Source of the DNA: Burkholderia sp. PAMC 26561
GTDB lineage: Bacteria; Pseudomonadota; Gammaproteobacteria; Burkholderiales; Burkholderiaceae
Length of the DNA stretch: 64,000 nucleotides
NCBI RefSeq assembly: GCF_001557535.2
Contig: NZ_CP014307.1
Location: forward strand, 1,178,001-1,242,000
Direction: 5' to 3'
The position numbers and the translations under genes were made by a program. Position 1 is the first letter of the stretch. Each line of letters begins with the position of its first letter. Below are positions 27,498-36,125 of the stretch, in pieces. The notes below the pieces were generated by a model. The model made no database searches. It saw only the letters and a program-made list of their open reading frames with translations, and was not told the DNA's origin.

Positions 27498-29645
27498 ATG
27501 GATCGATTCTGGCTCTTTCGTCATCGCACGCCGGTAGTGCCCCTTATTCGCCGAAGGCACGCGCTGCTATTCGCATCAGTTGTTTTTCTTTTGTCCGGTT
27601 GCACGTGGATAACTGACAAAATCGCGAACAAGGTCTATTCCAGTCTCGAGCGCCCATTCGAGACGGAAGCGCCCGCAACGTTCGTCTCCTATCCATCGTC
27701 GACGGAAACCGAAGCGATCATCGGTGGTGAAGGACGGGGAATCAATTGCTCCATTCCTTCGATAGGTGATCTGGCTTTCAAGCGACCCGACGGCGTGTCC
27801 GACATTCGCCTGCGCTTCCGTCAGGCATGCGTGAATCACGATTTTTGCTATCGACATGGCTTTGCCACTTATGGCTACACGCAGAATGATTGCGACACTG
27901 CGCTGCAGGAATCGGCTTACCGTTTGTGCCGGCAGATTCAGCGCGGAGGCGGCAACGACTCGAAAGGCGAATTCGAGGGCGGAATCAATCCTTATAGCTA
28001 TTGCGAAACCGAGGCGAAGAAGGTGCTTCTGGGCGTCGCACTCGGCGGCTCCGGCTCGTATAAGGCCGCAGGCAGGTCGACTTATTTCGAATATGACCCG
28101 ATGCCGGAGCGTGCCGACAACTATGTGATCGCTCGCGCGTTGCCTTCCGACGCCGTCGCGATGGATCCGAGCGACCTCGGATTTCGTGCCTTTCTCTATA
28201 AGCGGAATGCGGTCATGATGGCCGGGCAGCGTGAGACGAGCCCACCCGATCGTCCGTTGACTCCGATGAAATCTGATTTTGTCGCGTTTCCAGACGGTCG
28301 AGTGGCGACGCCGCCTCAAGTCACGCAAGGTTTGTTGGGCACGCCGCTCGCGGCCCTCGCACGCGCCGGTTTCACCGACACGAGTCTGGAGGTCGAGCTT
28401 TTCCGTCCGGCCGCGAAAGATGACACCAGCACGCTCACTATCGATTCTCGGCGTGATGTGATGTTGTGCAAGGGTAAAAAGGGACTTGTTGATTGCGACG
28501 CATCGGTCTACAAATTCACACAGAAGGATGATGTCTCCGAAGTCCTGTCGTTGACACATAGAGGGTCACTCGGTTCCGGCAACGGCCCCAGGATATTGGA
28601 GCATAGGCTCGTGCCTGGCGCCGAAAACGAAGTGCACGGACTCGATACCCAGGATGTACACAATGCGTACCGATTCCTCGTCCACGACATGCTCGTCGAA
28701 AAAGACTCGCGCGGCAACGCCACGCACGCCTGGGTGTTTGCGCGTGGCGTAGGTGTTGATCAAAGTGGCCACTACGTTACCGATAATGCTGCCTCGGACT
28801 TCTCGGAGCAGGTGCTCGTGACTCGGCAGGGACTCGGCGACGGCCCCGACGAAGAGACTCAACGTTTCATGATCGATGCCACGGAGAAGAACGAGCCGCT
28901 TAACTTGGTACGCGTGAGTAAAGACGGGACGACTGCATTGATCGGCGTGGATTGGCGTGAACAAGAAGCCGAGCGGCGCGGCATGACGCCCAGACTGAAA
29001 ACATGGCTGCTCAGCAACAATGCGCTTGCCGAAAAGGGCACGCTCATCGAACTCATGGACGAGACCCGGAATTGCTACCTGGAGATTCCACCAATCGTCG
29101 CCCGCTTCCCGCAGATGAACGATGCACAAATGTTCTTCCCGCGTTTCACCAACGCCCGGCAACGTGACAAGGACATGTGCGCGACGCCCGACGACGCCAC
29201 CGACTCGAGTTTTCAGTTCGATGTCCTGCTCGCGGGTCTGCATCTCAATAGTCGGTCCGAACTCGACGTTCTTCCCGGCGGTGGCGTCGTCTGCGAAATC
29301 GATTTGACCGCTCAACTCAAGAGTCCTTCCGCGGATAAGATTCGGGAGCGCGCCAACCGATCGTTCGCGACAAATTCCGCAGCTGATATCAAGCCCGGCA
29401 CTTCCGCTTGGGATGCAGCGATGCTCGATCTGAGCCACCGATGGAGAATGAGCCAGGTGATCGCGTCGGAGCGCACGCTGGCTACCGGTGAACAGGAAGT
29501 CGCTTTAACGATCGTGTTCAGCGGCTTCACGGGAATGTCATTCCAGTTGCTGTTTCATCTCGATCCGCAACGAGGGCTCGCCTTCGACCGAAAGGCCGGC
29601 GGCGAGCAATTCGTCCGATCGTGCGGCCGCTCCAACGCGAACTAG
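27498..29645 (+). CDS. Large lipoprotein with a phospholipase A2-type motif
   Basis: The 715-residue protein begins with a basic and hydrophobic signal ending in a lipobox LSGC (Cys 35), so it should be an outer-membrane or periplasmic lipoprotein. Residues 108-133 contain CVNHDFCYRHG (Cys 111, His 114, Asp 115, Cys 117) and NDCD, the HD catalytic pair and paired cysteines of the phospholipase A2 fold. The remaining 550 residues are not recognised; they look like a soluble, mainly beta domain, with few Cys. The start at 27498 follows a weak GTGGTGA ribosome site. It could hydrolyse phospholipids at the cell surface or in target cells. No obvious partner or immunity gene is adjacent. Some PLA2-like proteins are not enzymes, so activity is inferred. 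Confidence 0.75.
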   Translation: MDRFWLFRHRTPVVPLIRRRHALLFASVVFLLSGCTWITDKIANKVYSSLERPFETEAPATFVSYPSSTETEAIIGGEGRGINCSIPSIGDLAFKRPDGVSDIRLRFRQACVNHDFCYRHGFATYGYTQNDCDTALQESAYRLCRQIQRGGGNDSKGEFEGGINPYSYCETEAKKVLLGVALGGSGSYKAAGRSTYFEYDPMPERADNYVIARALPSDAVAMDPSDLGFRAFLYKRNAVMMAGQRETSPPDRPLTPMKSDFVAFPDGRVATPPQVTQGLLGTPLAALARAGFTDTSLEVELFRPAAKDDTSTLTIDSRRDVMLCKGKKGLVDCDASVYKFTQKDDVSEVLSLTHRGSLGSGNGPRILEHRLVPGAENEVHGLDTQDVHNAYRFLVHDMLVEKDSRGNATHAWVFARGVGVDQSGHYVTDNAASDFSEQVLVTRQGLGDGPDEETQRFMIDATEKNEPLNLVRVSKDGTTALIGVDWREQEAERRGMTPRLKTWLLSNNALAEKGTLIELMDETRNCYLEIPPIVARFPQMNDAQMFFPRFTNARQRDKDMCATPDDATDSSFQFDVLLAGLHLNSRSELDVLPGGGVVCEIDLTAQLKSPSADKIRERANRSFATNSAADIKPGTSAWDAAMLDLSHRWRMSQVIASERTLATGEQEVALTIVFSGFTGMSFQLLFHLDPQRGLAFDRKAGGEQFVRSCGRSNAN

Positions 29646-30340
29646 AACGTCGTCGCAATTGGAGTCGGCTACCTGAAACCGTGACGGTGTACCCCGCAAC
29701 CTGTTTTATGGCACTTGTATCCGATGCTGCCGTGACCGACGCGCAGAAACGCCACGCACGCATTCGAGCGGAAGTGAGGTTGCTCGCCGGTGATTTGCGG
29801 TCGTTGCATTATCGCAACGTTGCGTACTAGTTTTTGCAAGGACTCTGTATAGCGCAAACATCGATTCTCGCTGACGTTGTTCCAATCTGTTCCACCATTT
29901 TTGGGGGTAGTTTTGGGGGTAACTGGTCACAACCCACATCGAGAAGTTCTTATGTGACGGGCGTCCAGCGCGGGTAATGTGAATCCCACCCGGCCCACCA
30001 GGATTCCCGAGCGTTTCACGCTACTTCCATGTGCCGTTAAGCATCGCATACCCTCCTGGGGGGCATGCTTAACCGCACGATCGGCCATACTTTGCTTTCT
30101 CGGCGCTTTGAGGCGGGGCAAAGTCAAATTGTCGTCGCCGATAAGTCTCCCTGTACATTTCAAACCGCGCTGTGTCAGCGCGGTTTTCGCATTTGGGCGA
30201 CGCCTTCCGATGAGAGGAGTCGCTGGCGAAAAAGCGGGCAGCCGATTCTTGCTTTACCATTTGAGACCGCATCTCCGCTTGCCTTTATATGGCGTGGATT
30301 TCGCCAGGCGCAGCCGAATTCATTCACCGATAGGAATAGC
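29646..30340. other. Right edge of the accessory island, no convincing gene
   Basis: The stretch contains tandem-like GGGGGTAGTTTTGGGGGTA at about 29,900-29,925 and a CCCGGCCCACCA motif at 29,988-29,999 that resembles a tRNA 3' end, but no cloverleaf can be built. Such sequences are common at integration borders. A clear hairpin terminator lies at 30164-30187. The old yellow enzyme promoter should lie at the right end. Confidence 0.4.
30164..30187 (+). terminator. Hairpin terminator
   Basis: CCGCGCTG (30165-30172) and CAGCGCGG (30176-30183) pair around a 3-nt loop and TTTT follows. The gene it served is not identifiable; it lies upstream of the old yellow enzyme gene. Confidence 0.65.
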
Positions 30341-31465
30341 ATGACGAAAGAAACCAGCAATGCCGCTATCGACGACTATCTCTTCGAACCCGTTCAACTG
30401 GGGCCGCTCTCGCTGCCCAACCGCATTGTGATGGCTCCTCTCACTCGCAGTCGCGCGAAAGAGGGCGATGTACCGAGTGAACTTGCCATCGAATACTATT
30501 CGCAGCGTGCGTCGGCCGGTTTGATCATTGCCGAAGCGACTCAGATCTCGCCGCAAGGCAAAGGTTATGTTTTCACACCGGGCATCTACAACGACGAACA
30601 GGTTAAAGCCTGGAGGCGCATCACTGATGCGGTTCACGACAAAGGTGGCCGGATGTACCTCCAACTGTGGCACGTCGGCCGTATTTCGCATCCTTCCATC
30701 CAGCCGGATAATGCATTGCCGGTTGCACCCTCAGCGATAAAACCCGAAGGGCAGGCTTTCACCAACGACGGTTTCGTGCCGCTCGTCACACCGCGTGCGC
30801 TGGAAACGTCAGAACTGCCGGGTATTGTCGAGCAATATCGAACGGCCGCGCAGAATGCGAAGACAGCAGGCTTTGACGGAGTGGAGATTCACGCCGCCAA
30901 CGGCTATCTGCTAGACCAGTTCTTGCGCGACAAGACAAATCGACGCACCGACCAGTATGGCGGTTCGATCGAGAACCGGGCCAGGCTCCTGCTTGAAGTG
31001 GCTGACGCCGTGGTCGGTGTATGGGGCGGCGACAGGGTCGGTGTGCGAATCTCTCCACTAAGCAGCTTCGGCGATATCTCGGATACCAATCCGGAGCCGC
31101 TTTACACCTATGTCGTTGAAAAGATCAACGCGCGGAAGCTGGCTTATCTCCATGTCATAGAGGGTGAAACCGGCGGTACTCGCGACGTTCCAGGTGCATT
31201 TGACCTGCAAGTATTGCGTCGGGCTTTCGACGGCTTGTTCATGGCCAACAATGGTTATGACAAGGCGCTCGCACAATCGACATTGGCCACAAAGCGTGCG
31301 GACCTTATCGCGTTCGGTCGTCCGTACATTTCGAACCCGGATCTTGTCGAACGCCTGAAGGCAGGCGCCGCGCTCACCGAGCCGGATCAGGCCACCATGT
31401 ATGGAGGCGATGCGAAAGGATATATCGACTATCCGTCAATGAGTGACGAAGCGGCTGTCCGGTAA
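30341..31465 (+). CDS. nemA: Old yellow enzyme family alkene reductase (NemA type)
   Basis: This FMN-dependent oxidoreductase reduces activated alkenes, N-ethylmaleimide and nitro compounds with NAD(P)H. The ATG at 30341 is preceded by TAGGAAT and gives 374 residues, standard for the family. Visible features: MAPLTRSRA near the N-terminus (FMN contact), LQLWHVGRISHP, the substrate-binding region HAANGYLLDQFLRDKTNRR (catalytic His and Asn type), DQYGGSIENRARLLLE, and the C-terminal FMN phosphate loop LIAFGRPYISNPDL. It stands alone, downstream of a terminator. No TetR/NemR-type repressor gene is next to it. The precise substrate is unknown. Confidence 0.93.
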   Translation: MTKETSNAAIDDYLFEPVQLGPLSLPNRIVMAPLTRSRAKEGDVPSELAIEYYSQRASAGLIIAEATQISPQGKGYVFTPGIYNDEQVKAWRRITDAVHDKGGRMYLQLWHVGRISHPSIQPDNALPVAPSAIKPEGQAFTNDGFVPLVTPRALETSELPGIVEQYRTAAQNAKTAGFDGVEIHAANGYLLDQFLRDKTNRRTDQYGGSIENRARLLLEVADAVVGVWGGDRVGVRISPLSSFGDISDTNPEPLYTYVVEKINARKLAYLHVIEGETGGTRDVPGAFDLQVLRRAFDGLFMANNGYDKALAQSTLATKRADLIAFGRPYISNPDLVERLKAGAALTEPDQATMYGGDAKGYIDYPSMSDEAAVR

Positions 31466-31474
31466 ATGGCAAGT

Positions 31475-31497
31475 CCCGCAGTCGCATCTGGACTGCG
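31475..31497 (+). terminator. Weak hairpin after nemA
   Basis: CCGCAGT and ACTGCGG pair around a 9-nt loop just after the nemA stop. There is no good T-run, so termination efficiency is doubtful. Confidence 0.4.
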
Positions 31498-31945
31498 GCT
31501 AGGATTCCTGCACTTGTGCTGACACGCCGCTTCCGATACTACGCATTTGCCGCTCGTTCACTGTCGACGTACAACGGCGACGGGCGAGCGGCGTTTTTGT
31601 ATGAGCCACAGGCGTTCCGGTGCGCTTTGCGCGACCGGCAGTCTCATTCGGACCTCGTCCGGGATAAGCTGCGCGGTTTTCTGCCGCTTCGACGACATCT
31701 AAAAAGCAGACACTGTTCGATGCGCGCATTCCGACAATGCAATGTACGAAAGCCACTGAATGTGATCATTCTTATCGGACGCTTCCATCCGTTAAAGAAA
31801 GCAGAATGCAAGATCGGGAGTGCTTTTCATATGTTGCTTTCCAAGCGCAAACGTAGCGACATCCATTTGAATCGGAGCCGCTGAGTACGTCTTAAAAACT
31901 ACTTGGCAACCCTGTCCAAGACGAAATAGAACGGACGGAGGGCGC
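31498..31945. other. 450-bp gap without a convincing gene
   Basis: Overlapping short frames on both strands lack ribosome sites and recognisable products. The last 30 bases carry the GGAGG ribosome site of the following small gene. Confidence 0.4.
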
Positions 31946-32188
31946 ATGCAATTTGAATATCGCGGGTTCAACATCGAGTGTGCCGCCGTGCCCGGTGACG
32001 GCAACTATGCCGGGAGCGTGTCGGTATGGCGCGTATCGAATGGTGGCGACGATCCTTTCAATTCGTGCACTTCGAAGCCATTTCCGACGCCTTTACAAGC
32101 GATCAACTACGCACGCGTGTGGGCTGAGATATGGTGCGATTCTCAACTCGACACGGCCCGTCCTGCTGCGATCTTAAGAAGACGATGA
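31946..32188 (+). CDS. Small conserved-type hypothetical protein
   Basis: An 80-residue soluble protein starting MQFEYRGFNIECAA, preceded by a strong GGAGG ribosome site 6 nt before the ATG. It has a predicted beta-rich first half and a helical second half (PLQAINYARVWAEIWCD) and ends in basic residues. It resembles small proteins common in Burkholderia genomes with no known function (family knowledge, not checked). Its 3' end faces the fmdB-type gene. No domain is recognised. Confidence 0.7.
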   Translation: MQFEYRGFNIECAAVPGDGNYAGSVSVWRVSNGGDDPFNSCTSKPFPTPLQAINYARVWAEIWCDSQLDTARPAAILRRR

Positions 32189-32199
32189 GGCTCACGACC

Positions 32200-32409
32200 T
32201 TACCGGCAACACGCGCACCCACCCATGTGCCGCATCCCGTACCCCCCGCCAGGCTCGGGCGTCTCGCCTGACAACGACGGCGCACCGACCATTACTCGCT
32301 GCGCGGTCATCCCACACTGAGGGCAAGCGGTTGCGTCATTGCGCTCGGCAATACGTCGAGCGGTTTCGAACTGGCCGCATTCCGGGCATTCGTAATCGTA
32401 AACTGGCAT
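32200..32409 (-). CDS. FmdB-family zinc-ribbon protein
   Basis: This 69-residue protein carries the FmdB/regulatory zinc ribbon: MPVYDYECPECGQFE at the start supplies the first Cys pair and CPQCGMTAQRV the second. The C-terminus ends GGCACCR, typical of the family. FmdB-type proteins are small putative regulators; the true function is unknown. The start at 32409 is chosen because the family begins MPxYDY/FxC; the frame is open further upstream without similarity. It is convergent with the 80-residue gene. Confidence 0.9.
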   Translation of the reverse strand: MPVYDYECPECGQFETARRIAERNDATACPQCGMTAQRVMVGAPSLSGETPEPGGGYGMRHMGGCACCR

Positions 32410-32566
32410 GGTGTTGAGCGTAAGGCGACGGTTCACACGAGACATCTGCTTCAGGTGCTTAGGGTAACGTTTCCGATGAATCCGCGGAAGTGACGAAAGC
32501 CGGCGCCGGGTAGTGGAATGTGACTTGCTGTCAGTATTGACCACGGCAAACGGACAGGAACGCATC

Positions 32567-32935
32567 ATGACCCAGACAGAACGCGAGAAGAATAGCGGCA
32601 AGCCGTTAGGCGACAGTGGTTCAGGCGCAAGCGGGGGTGGATCCATCGGCAACTTGCCGGGTGGCGCCGCAACGGGCGGTGATGCTCATCAGGGTGTACG
32701 TCAGCCCGACGCACCGTTGCACGAGCCCGATGCAAGAGTGGATACGCCCGATACTGAAGGAACGGACGCGCCACAGCGCCCTGCAACACCGATGGAAGGC
32801 AACGATTACGCCCAGGCCGAAAAGGCGAAAGGCGCATCGTCAGGCGGGGACGACTCGGCGAACAGCACACGACCGCAGACGGCGACGGAAGCTGCGTTAC
32901 CCTCGACTATCGATAAAAACCCGCGCCCTTCGTAG
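32567..32935 (+). CDS. Disordered small protein rich in Gly, Ser and Asp
   Basis: From the ATG at 32567 (AGGAA nearby) the protein has 122 residues, nearly all Gly, Ser, Ala, Asp, Pro and Thr, with no hydrophobic core, so it is predicted to be disordered. Such proteins in this group of bacteria are often stress-induced; this is inference. It resembles in composition the 75-residue protein at 50600-50827. It is divergent from the FmdB-type gene. Coding status rests on the ribosome site and the uninterrupted frame. Confidence 0.6.
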   Translation: MTQTEREKNSGKPLGDSGSGASGGGSIGNLPGGAATGGDAHQGVRQPDAPLHEPDARVDTPDTEGTDAPQRPATPMEGNDYAQAEKAKGASSGGDDSANSTRPQTATEAALPSTIDKNPRPS

Positions 32936-32965
32936 TAAGGCGCGTGCTGGCAGCTTGTCCAAGCC

Positions 32966-34150
32966 TCATTTCTGGTCCAGCGCGATCCCCCGTGCTGCCA
33001 GATTCGCATACAGCGCCCGGACGCCGAACGTCCATGGCGTGATCTCTTCCGAGCGGCGCACGGTGTTCACCAGCGCGCCGAGTGCGGGTGCCGAGATTGT
33101 CACGGCGTCGCCCATGTGGTGAGTAAAACCGCCACCCGGGGTGTCGCGATCCTTGATCGGCGAGAACATCGTGCCGAGGAACAGCATCAAACCGTCCGGG
33201 TACTGGTGATGCGCGCCGATCGTCTGCTCGACGAGGTCGGCGGGGTCGCGGCTGATTTCGCTCATGTGGCTGATGCCATCGAGCGTGAAACCGTCGTCGG
33301 CGCCTTCGATCCGCAGCGAGACGCTGGCCTGGCGGACGGAATCGAGTGTGAACTGGCCGTCGAAGAGGCGAATGAACGGACCGATCGCGCATGACCCGTT
33401 GTTGTCCTTCGCCTTGCCGAGCAGCAGTGCGCTGCGGCCTTCGATGTCGCGCAGGTTCACATCGTTACCGAGCGTCGCGCCGACGATCTTCCCTGCGCTG
33501 TTCACGGCCAGCACGATCTCCGGCTCGGGGTTGTTCCACATCGACGTCCGATAAAGCCCGATATCCGCGCCAAGTCCCACAGATGACATCGGCTGCGATT
33601 TGGAAAACACCTCGGCGTCCGGCCCAATGCCGACTTCCATGTATTGCGACCACGCGCCGCGGCGCTCGAGTTCCGCTTTCAGCTTCTCCGCGCTTTCCGA
33701 ACCCGGCACTATCTTCGAGAGATCTGCGCCGATCAGCGTGTTGATGGTCTCGCGCACTTCCTTGGCCTTGCTGGCGTCGCCGCCGGCCTGCTCCTCTATT
33801 ACGCGTTCGAGCAGGCTGACCGCGAAGGTCACGCCGCATGCTTTCACGGCCTGCACGTCGCACGGCGCGAGCAATTTGACGCCCGTGGAGTGCGGATCGA
33901 AGCTCGCGCGCACGATGTCCTCGATCGAACCCAGGGATTCACCTTCGGCATTGCGGACGATATCGAGTGCATCGGTACGTTCGAACAGATCGGCCGTAGT
34001 CGGCGCGATATGCGTGATGTCGATGACCTGGCCATTGCGAACGCAGACCACCGATGGGCCATTGACAGGCGCCGGGCGCCACACGCGTCCAATGAGCACT
34101 GCACGGTCGAGATCGTCAGGAAGGCACGCGGACGGGGAAATCGAGGCCAT
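32966..34150 (-). CDS. Fumarylacetoacetate hydrolase (FAH) family protein
   Basis: The 394-residue protein belongs to the FAH superfamily, which cleaves or dehydrates 2-keto acids with a divalent metal. The metal-binding Glu pair is in NNPEPEIVLAV, and the conserved region NDVNLRDIEGRSALLLGKAKDNNGSC follows (quoted as NDVNLRDIEG and LLLGKAKD). The C-terminus has GTMFSPIKDRD and GDAVTISAPALG. The long N-terminal part resembles sugar-acid members such as those of arabinonate or fuconate breakdown, so a 2-keto-3-deoxy sugar acid is a possible substrate. It is divergent from the IclR gene, across a 115-bp region with a probable operator, which suggests IclR control. Confidence 0.88.
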   Translation of the reverse strand: MASISPSACLPDDLDRAVLIGRVWRPAPVNGPSVVCVRNGQVIDITHIAPTTADLFERTDALDIVRNAEGESLGSIEDIVRASFDPHSTGVKLLAPCDVQAVKACGVTFAVSLLERVIEEQAGGDASKAKEVRETINTLIGADLSKIVPGSESAEKLKAELERRGAWSQYMEVGIGPDAEVFSKSQPMSSVGLGADIGLYRTSMWNNPEPEIVLAVNSAGKIVGATLGNDVNLRDIEGRSALLLGKAKDNNGSCAIGPFIRLFDGQFTLDSVRQASVSLRIEGADDGFTLDGISHMSEISRDPADLVEQTIGAHHQYPDGLMLFLGTMFSPIKDRDTPGGGFTHHMGDAVTISAPALGALVNTVRRSEEITPWTFGVRALYANLAARGIALDQK

Positions 34151-34208
34151 GAATAGGTGTCCGGGCTGGTGGAAATCAGGGCCTTGATCGTATTATCGGG
34201 GTATCGAG

Positions 34209-34248
34209 TTGTCCATTATGTTGTAGATAATTCCAACCTGTTGGACAA
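34209..34248. promoter_or_regulatory. Candidate IclR operator between the FAH and IclR genes
   Basis: TTGTCCA (34209-34215) and TGGACAA (34242-34248) form an inverted repeat with centres 33 bp apart, about three helical turns. It lies in the divergent promoter region 18 bp before the IclR start, fitting autoregulation and control of the FAH gene (inference). Confidence 0.55.
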
Positions 34249-34265
34249 AAAACCATCCCCATCAG

Positions 34266-35036
34266 ATGAAAAACGATACCGCCGAACGCGTCTACGAAGT
34301 GCCCGCGCTGCGACGCGCCAACGACGTGCTCGAGGTCCTCGCCAACGCGCGAACGCCCGTGCGAGCGTCCGCGCTGCACGAGGCCACGGGTTTATCGCGC
34401 AGCACCTTGTATTTGCTGCTGGACTCGCTCGAGCGCCAGTTCTGGATCGAGAAGCGGGGCGATGGCTACATCATCGGCGTGAAGCTGTTCGAGTTGGGGA
34501 GCGCCTTCGTTCGCCACGATGGCTTTCAGGCGGCGTTCCGGTCGCAGGCGGCGGCGTTCGTTGCGACGCACAACGAAGTCGTGCAACTCGCCACGCTCGA
34601 TGGCCGCGACGTGGTGTATATCGCGCGGGAAGATTCACGCCGGGCGGTACGGCTGGTATCGGATCTCGGGTCGCGGCTGCCGGCGCATTCGTGCGCGCTA
34701 GGCAAGGCCTTGCTGGCGACGCTGCCCGATGACCAACTGCTCCAGCTCCTGCCCGACAGGCTCACGGCTGCCACGCCGCGCACCATCACGCGACGCGCCA
34801 CCTTGCTGCGTGAACTTGCGCGGGTCCGGGAGACGGGGCTTGCGAGCGAATGCGAAGAAGCGGCGGCAGGGCTCACCTGCTTCGCGGCGTACGTAGGGGA
34901 GACGCCGCACGGCAAGCGGCTCGCTGTCAGCACGAGTGTGCCGACGGGGCGCATGGATGCCCGGCGCGAGAAACGCATCTGCGTCGCGATCGCGCGTATG
35001 GCGCAGCAGATTGGGGCCAAATGCGCAGAAGCCTGA
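34266..35036 (+). CDS. IclR-family transcriptional regulator
   Basis: The 256-residue protein has an N-terminal winged helix (RANDVLEVLANARTPVRASAL then LSRSTLYLLLDSLE, about residues 16-60) and a C-terminal effector-binding IclR domain with VVYIARED, LPAHSCALGKALLATL and GLTCFAAYV. These are the standard segments of the family. It is divergent from the FAH-family gene and 134 bp upstream of a cupin gene on its own strand, which suggests that all three belong to one catabolic unit. The inducer is unknown. The start at 34266 is the only good Met near the winged helix. Confidence 0.93.
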   Translation: MKNDTAERVYEVPALRRANDVLEVLANARTPVRASALHEATGLSRSTLYLLLDSLERQFWIEKRGDGYIIGVKLFELGSAFVRHDGFQAAFRSQAAAFVATHNEVVQLATLDGRDVVYIAREDSRRAVRLVSDLGSRLPAHSCALGKALLATLPDDQLLQLLPDRLTAATPRTITRRATLLRELARVRETGLASECEEAAAGLTCFAAYVGETPHGKRLAVSTSVPTGRMDARREKRICVAIARMAQQIGAKCAEA

Positions 35037-35170
35037 GCGGTCCCAGGACCGTCGCGTCTTCCATACCCCCTTTTACGCAAAGGTGATTTCGATGCAAGGC
35101 GCTTCTGCGCCAGCCATCCCTTCCTTAAAGTGGCGTTACCCCATTGAACGCCACTCGCAAGGAGCTCACC

Positions 35171-36115
35171 ATGTTGAACAGGACATCCCCCGCCACGCTC
35201 GCCGAAGCATCGCCCGCGACCGATGACGCGCAGTACTTCGAATACACGTCGTCAGCGAATCCTATTGGCGCAAAGCTCATCTCGCGTGTGCCGTTCCGCA
35301 ACTTCTCGCCTGCGCTTTATGCGGATGGCGAGACCCGCATCGTGCCGCTCGACTTGTCCGCTGAGCTGAACTGCCCGAGCCCTGCGACGGGTCCAAGCCT
35401 CAGCGCGAACTTCGTGCGCATCAACGCCCGCGATGAACTCAAGCTCGCGCAGACAGCGACATCGCTGGTGTGTTACGTGATCAGCGGCGCCGGACATGTC
35501 ACGCAAGGTGCGGTGAATTTCCCGTTCGCACAGGGCGACTTCTTCACGCTGCCGGGCGGCGAATCCGCGAGTCTTCGTTCCGACATCACCGCCATGCTCT
35601 ACTACGTAAACGATGCGCCTCTGCTGACCTATCTCGGCGTGACGTCGGTGCAACCACGTTTCGCCGCGACGCTTTATCCGGCGGCGCGGGCGCAGGCCGA
35701 GTTGAAGAAGGTCCGGGAGGACGCGAACGCCGCCCGGCGCAACCGCATCAGTGTGCTGCTCGGCAACGTCAATTTCCCGCAGACGAGGACGGTGACTCAC
35801 ACCCTCTGGGCGATGTTCGGCGTCGTGACGCCCAATTCGGAGCAGAAGCCGCACCGGCATCAATCGATTGCACTTGATTTCATCGCGGGATGTCAGGCGG
35901 GTTGTTATACGCTGGTTGGCACCGAGCTGGACGAGAGCGGCAGGATTTCAAACCCGACGCGGGTGGATTGGGAGCCTGGGATGGCGTTCGTCACGCCGCC
36001 GGGATACTGGCATGCGCATTTCAACGAATCCGATGGCGACGCCTACGTGATTCCGATCCAGGACGCCGGTCTGCAAACCTACTTGCGCACGCTCGATATC
36101 CGCTTCGCGCATTAA
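35171..36115 (+). CDS. Cupin-domain protein, possible ring-cleavage or sugar-acid enzyme
   Basis: A GGAG ribosome site precedes the ATG at 35171, giving 314 residues. Two cupin halves are visible: around SLVCYVISGAGHVTQG with FAQGDFFTLPGG, and around KPHRHQSIALDFIAG with PGMAFVTPPGYWHAHFN. The second half carries the His residues of a metal site (HRH and H-A-H). Bicupins of this length include gentisate 1,2-dioxygenase-like proteins, but the typical gentisate residues cannot be confirmed by eye. Its position behind IclR and beside FAH supports an aromatic or sugar-acid pathway. The metal site of the first half looks incomplete. Confidence 0.8.
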   Translation: MLNRTSPATLAEASPATDDAQYFEYTSSANPIGAKLISRVPFRNFSPALYADGETRIVPLDLSAELNCPSPATGPSLSANFVRINARDELKLAQTATSLVCYVISGAGHVTQGAVNFPFAQGDFFTLPGGESASLRSDITAMLYYVNDAPLLTYLGVTSVQPRFAATLYPAARAQAELKKVREDANAARRNRISVLLGNVNFPQTRTVTHTLWAMFGVVTPNSEQKPHRHQSIALDFIAGCQAGCYTLVGTELDESGRISNPTRVDWEPGMAFVTPPGYWHAHFNESDGDAYVIPIQDAGLQTYLRTLDIRFAH

Positions 36116-36125
36116 GGCGCATCGT

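Noticed and set aside
29964..29999. Possible tRNA gene ending CCCGGCCCACCA
   Set aside because: No acceptor, D or anticodon stems can be paired upstream; at most a remnant of an integration border.
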